Positions 61,452-64,000 of a stretch of DNA of 64,000 bases are shown here, piece by piece. Source of the stretch: Methanomicrobium mobile BP (lineage in GTDB: Archaea; Halobacteriota; Methanomicrobia; Methanomicrobiales; Methanomicrobiaceae); assembly GCF_000711215.1 (NCBI RefSeq), contig NZ_JOMF01000006.1, forward strand, positions 248,001 through 312,000, in the 5' to 3' direction. The position numbers and the translations under genes were made by a program. Within the stretch, counting starts at the first letter, position 1, and every line of letters begins with the position of its first letter. A model generated the notes under the pieces. That model saw nothing but the letters and a program-made list of their open reading frames with translations. It was not told the DNA's origin and ran no database searches.

Positions 61452-61927
61452 TGAAATCGACAGGTTCCGACAATAGCGGCGTCTCCGAGGTTGTGGGCGT
61501 TATGATAATGATAACGGTGACGCTTATACTGGCGGGTTTTGTCCTGATCTCCGCAAATTCCGTCACTTCGACTCATGAGAAGCCCATCTCGTCCACGGTT
61601 ACGGCAACGGAGATTAAAGATTACGACATCATCTTCGACAATGTCTACGGCGAACCCTTTACTCTGGACAGAATCGGCATAAGTCTGAGTATAAGCGAGA
61701 GACCGATTCAGAGCATCATGCTCTCCGGCAGCGACACATCGCTCTTTCAAAGTTACTCCGGCGACGGAATTATTGTTCTCGGCGGCAGATTCAAACTTCT
61801 CTCGGAATATGACGATAAAACGGGCTGGGGAGAGTTTGTGCTGAATTCCGGCGAACACCTTGATTACTCCGTCTATGACATGAAAACGAATACTCTGATA
61901 TCAACGGGAAGAATTGCGGGAAAATGA
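61451..61927 (+). CDS. Pilin-like protein d
   Basis: A 158-residue prepilin-like protein, last of the plus-strand operon: MKSTGSDNS leader, GVSEVVGVMIMITVTLILAGFVL helix (GVSEVVGVMIMITV then TLILAGFVL), a short beta domain with VYGEPFTLDRIGISLSI for the strand motif, and DYSVYDMKTNTLISTGRI at the end. It is the smallest of the set. The ATG at 61451 overlaps the preceding TGA. Confidence 0.85.
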   Translation: MKSTGSDNSGVSEVVGVMIMITVTLILAGFVLISANSVTSTHEKPISSTVTATEIKDYDIIFDNVYGEPFTLDRIGISLSISERPIQSIMLSGSDTSLFQSYSGDGIIVLGGRFKLLSEYDDKTGWGEFVLNSGEHLDYSVYDMKTNTLISTGRIAGK

Positions 61928-62042
61928 ATCCAAAAAGGATCCAAAACGGATTAAAAAATTCAAAACAAATTAAAACAAATTCAAAAAAGATTCAATAAAT
62001 TTTTTAAAAGAATTTAAACGAATTTAAAAAAATAAAACCGGA
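61928..62042. repeat. A/T-rich convergent spacer with simple repeats
   Basis: AATCCAAAAAGGATCC and AAAACAAATTAAAACAAATTC-like units, then TTTTTTAAAAGAATTTAAACG. No fixed period. Likely terminators for both converging genes; nothing coding seen. Confidence 0.45.
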
Positions 62043-62369
62043 TTATTTCTTCTTTTCCAGCTCGTCGATTGTCTTTTTTACGTCTTTCACGGCATTCTCG
62101 AAGGACTTAAGGATGCTGTGACCCGCGGCTATCGCCTTTGTCTCAAGTTCGGCACGCTTCTCCTCGGAGTTTATCAGTTCATTGCCCGTACTGACAATAT
62201 TGTCGACCGTGGCCTTGAGCGATGCCGCCGCATCGGAGACCATCCTGTCGAAATCGGGCTCGCTTCCGCTGCCGGAATTGCTCTTCGTCTCCGACTCTTT
62301 CTTTTCCTCTTCGGAGTTCTTTACCCAAACGCCGTTTACGAAATGTCCGTCTTCTTCAATGTCTGTCAT
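62043..62369 (-). CDS. Helical acidic hypothetical protein
   Basis: A 108-residue protein: DGHFVNGVWVKN at the N-terminus, a Ser/Glu/Lys-rich linker, then a long amphipathic helical part (FDRMVSDAAASLKATVDNIVSTGNELI and HSILKSFENAVKDVKKTIDELEKKK) with coiled-coil heptads. No signal or membrane helix. I do not recognise a family; a stress or partner-binding protein is possible. The gene begins in an AT-rich region shared with the membrane protein that ends at 62400. Confidence 0.65.
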   Translation of the reverse strand: MTDIEEDGHFVNGVWVKNSEEEKKESETKSNSGSGSEPDFDRMVSDAAASLKATVDNIVSTGNELINSEEKRAELETKAIAAGHSILKSFENAVKDVKKTIDELEKKK

Positions 62370-62399
62370 ATTTTCACTTTAGTGAAATTCGCCTTATAA

Positions 62400-62780
62400 T
62401 TATAAAAATATTACACCGAGGTTGTGGAAGATGACCGTGATATACCAGCCGATAAGGATGACCAGCGCAAATGTTCCCGAATGCTTAATGACGCGGTTTG
62501 CATAGTATATCGTCGTAATTATCATCGCAAGCACGATGCCCTTTACCATGAGGTGCAGTGCGCTCGAAGAATTGACAATGCCGACCATCACGGCATTCAT
62601 CTCCTGACCGCCGTTCATGAGGATAAATTCGGTTGTGCAGACATCAAGGATAAACAATGCAGCCAGAAAGAACAGCTCCATTATTATAACCGACCGGTAG
62701 GTATTGCCATATGAGATATTCGCCGAATGCGGCGCGTGAAATATCGGTGAATTTGATATATTTTGTAAATAATCCGTCAT
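62400..62780 (-). CDS. Small four-helix membrane protein (DUF5658-like)
   Basis: A 126-residue protein with about four membrane helices: MELFFLAALFILDVCTTEFIL, VMVGIVNSSSALHLMVKGIVLAMII, and FALVILIGWYITVIFHNLGVIFL. The LDVCTTEFILMNGGQEMNAVM stretch, Asp in helix 1 and E-x-N before helix 2, recalls the DUF5658 family. The ATG at 62780 has GGAGG just before it; a longer frame starting at 62825 lacks a site. ATATATCGAA-like AT sequence upstream may be the promoter. Confidence 0.75.
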   Translation of the reverse strand: MTDYLQNISNSPIFHAPHSANISYGNTYRSVIIMELFFLAALFILDVCTTEFILMNGGQEMNAVMVGIVNSSSALHLMVKGIVLAMIITTIYYANRVIKHSGTFALVILIGWYITVIFHNLGVIFL

Positions 62781-63007
62781 ATGTCCTCCATGTAGATTGT
62801 GGCATATATATCGAACGTTCGCCACACCACTAACTAATTTACAATTGGCATGTTAGCATATTAATCTTTCTTATGCGGCATACCGCGGTAATGAGGGCAG
62901 GCACTTTACCCGACAATCACGTAGTTTGCGGGGAATAAGCCCACATATCCACGGCGTTTTGGAAAATATGCGAACTGTTAAAATATAATCCGTGCATATT
63001 ATTCTGC

Positions 63008-63556
63008 ATGCTTGAAAATTTCGTTGAAACTACCAAAGAATTACTCCTTAATCCTGTAGAGAAACTTAAAGCTCTTCGGGACGAGAGACTTGAAGATGCG
63101 TTTGTCTACTTAATCGCACTGATCGTTATTCTGAGCGTGCTCTCAGCCGTCGTCACCGCACTTATGGGGGGATTGGCGTTAGGCATTGTTGCATTGGTGT
63201 TCGGATTGGTCGGCTCAATAATCGGCGGCATCATCGGAACAATCATAGGTGCGGTTATCGTGCATATCTTCGTATACATCCTCGGCGGCAGAAACGGTAT
63301 TGGTCAGACCGTTAAAGCTGTGATATACGCATTTGTTCCCGTTGCGATTCTCGGATGGATCCCGCTTCTGGGCATAATCGGTCTTATCTGGTCGTTCGTT
63401 CTTCAGATTCTCGCGGTCCGCGAACTTCAGGATATGTCGACAGCACGTGCGGCAATCGCGGTAATCCTGCCGCTGGTAATCCTGATTGTCCTTGCCGTGC
63501 TTGTGCTTATGTTCCTGTTAGTCGTTGTCGGCACGACATACGTGGCAACAATGTAA
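63008..63556 (+). CDS. Yip1-like membrane protein, copy 1
   Basis: A 182-residue protein: an amphipathic N-terminus (MLENFVETTKELLLNPVEKLKAL), then five or so membrane helices with Gly-rich segments (LVGSIIGGIIGTIIGAVIVHIFVYILGG). That resembles the Yip1 family, found in archaea with unknown function and in eukaryotes acting in vesicle transport. The LGGRNGIGQTVKAVIYAFVPVAILGW core is the family's most conserved part. AAAATATAATCC about 28 bp before the ATG suggests a leaderless message. Confidence 0.85.
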   Translation: MLENFVETTKELLLNPVEKLKALRDERLEDAFVYLIALIVILSVLSAVVTALMGGLALGIVALVFGLVGSIIGGIIGTIIGAVIVHIFVYILGGRNGIGQTVKAVIYAFVPVAILGWIPLLGIIGLIWSFVLQILAVRELQDMSTARAAIAVILPLVILIVLAVLVLMFLLVVVGTTYVATM

Positions 63557-63676
63557 AAACCAACCATACTTTTTTTCGATAATTCCGGCGCTATACGGGG
63601 ACATGTGCACTCCGTATCCGCGTTTATCCGAAATCGCCGATCAATTAAAATATCATACTGGCGCAAACTTTTGAGG

Positions 63677-64000
63677 ATGTTAGAAAATATCACCCGGACT
63701 TTCAAGGGATTGCTCTTAAATCCTGCGGAAGAGATGAAAAGACTGCGCGAAGAACCGCTGGAAGAGGCATTTGTCTATTACCTAGTAGTATCCGCGGTCT
63801 TCATAGTGCTCATGGCGGTTGCTTCCGTGATTATCACGGCTTTGACAATGCATGTGTCATCGGTATTCCTGATCGTCTATCTTGTCGGATACATTATCGG
63901 CGGCTATATCGGATGCTTTATCGGACTTATCATAGGTTCGGTCCTGCTGCATGTCTTTGTATACTGCCTCGGCGGCAGAAAAGGCATAGAGGCGACGATG
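63677..64000 (+). CDS. Yip1-like membrane protein, copy 2 (cut by window end)
   Basis: The first 108 residues of a paralogue of copy 1: MLENITRTFKGLLLNPAEEM, LEEAFVYYLVV, then IIGGYIGCFIGLIIGSVLLHVFVYCLGGRKGIEATM. It aligns with copy 1 throughout. AAAATATC about 27 bp before the ATG and only GAGG in direct contact with it again suggest leaderless transcription from an independent promoter. The gene runs off the window. Confidence 0.85.
   Translation, partial: MLENITRTFKGLLLNPAEEMKRLREEPLEEAFVYYLVVSAVFIVLMAVASVIITALTMHVSSVFLIVYLVGYIIGGYIGCFIGLIIGSVLLHVFVYCLGGRKGIEATM

Noticed and set aside
46268-61927. Archaellum (flagellar) operon
   Set aside because: ATPase and platform are present, but no ArlF, ArlG, ArlH, ArlC/D/E genes, and the subunits are AVSPVVG-type pilins rather than archaellins.

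Overview
The window looks like one contiguous chromosomal segment of a methanogenic euryarchaeon, most likely order Methanomicrobiales. Supporting markers are the DP1 subunit of archaeal DNA polymerase D, RIO2 kinase, a DUF460 RNase H-fold protein, cupin-type glucose-6-phosphate isomerase, a membrane pyrophosphatase, archaeal type IV pilins with the AVSPVVGVMLML start, COG1361-like and DUF3821-like surface proteins, TATA-led (often leaderless) genes, and Shine-Dalgarno motifs of the GGAGG/GGTGA type. Genus cannot be fixed by reading alone. No tRNA, rRNA, CRISPR array, insertion sequence or integrase was seen. Coding DNA is of moderate GC; the spacers are strongly AT-rich.

Layout. 1-8.5 kb: aspartate kinase tail, purM, cyclophilin, a flavoprotein/glycosyltransferase pair, a lipoprotein, hisF, a small unknown gene, S-adenosylhomocysteine (or S-inosylhomocysteine) hydrolase, and a Cache-domain lipoprotein that seems frameshifted in its signal peptide. 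8.6-16.6 kb: an addB-addA-ogg repair operon of bacterial AddAB type. 16.7-22.4 kb: thiL, DUF460, rio2, a TtuA-like protein with a ruined PP-loop, and nadE. 22.4-28.9 kb: cupin PGI, an S-layer-type protein, a hypothetical, a disulfide oxidoreductase, an unknown protein with a simple-sequence tail, and a 1.1-kb gene-poor spacer with a possible structured RNA. 28.9-43.3 kb: a giant TPR protein with an ADP-ribosylglycohydrolase, argC-CBS-small membrane protein-argJ-argB, a PAS protein, chorismate mutase, a site-2 protease, a tandem pair of unknown paralogues, PolD DP1 and a META-domain lipoprotein. 43.5-45.6 kb: hppA, with a leader able to form two mutually exclusive hairpins. 46-62 kb: a type IV pilus locus made of a secretion ATPase, an HTH-PAS regulator and six tandem pilins on the minus strand, then on the plus strand a large surface protein, a transglutaminase-like protein lacking its catalytic Cys, an ArlJ/TadC-like platform and four pilin-like proteins. 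62-64 kb: a helical protein, a small membrane protein and two Yip1-like paralogues, the second cut by the window end.

A recurring theme is short tandem repeats, usually of 12, 15 or 16 bp, in the spacers. Several run into coding ends (PurM N-terminus, ATPase C-terminus, a pilin leader, the PGI stop codon). The strongest candidates for new biology are the pilus locus, the archaeal AddAB-OGG operon, the hppA leader, and the paralogue pair with a palindromic operator.
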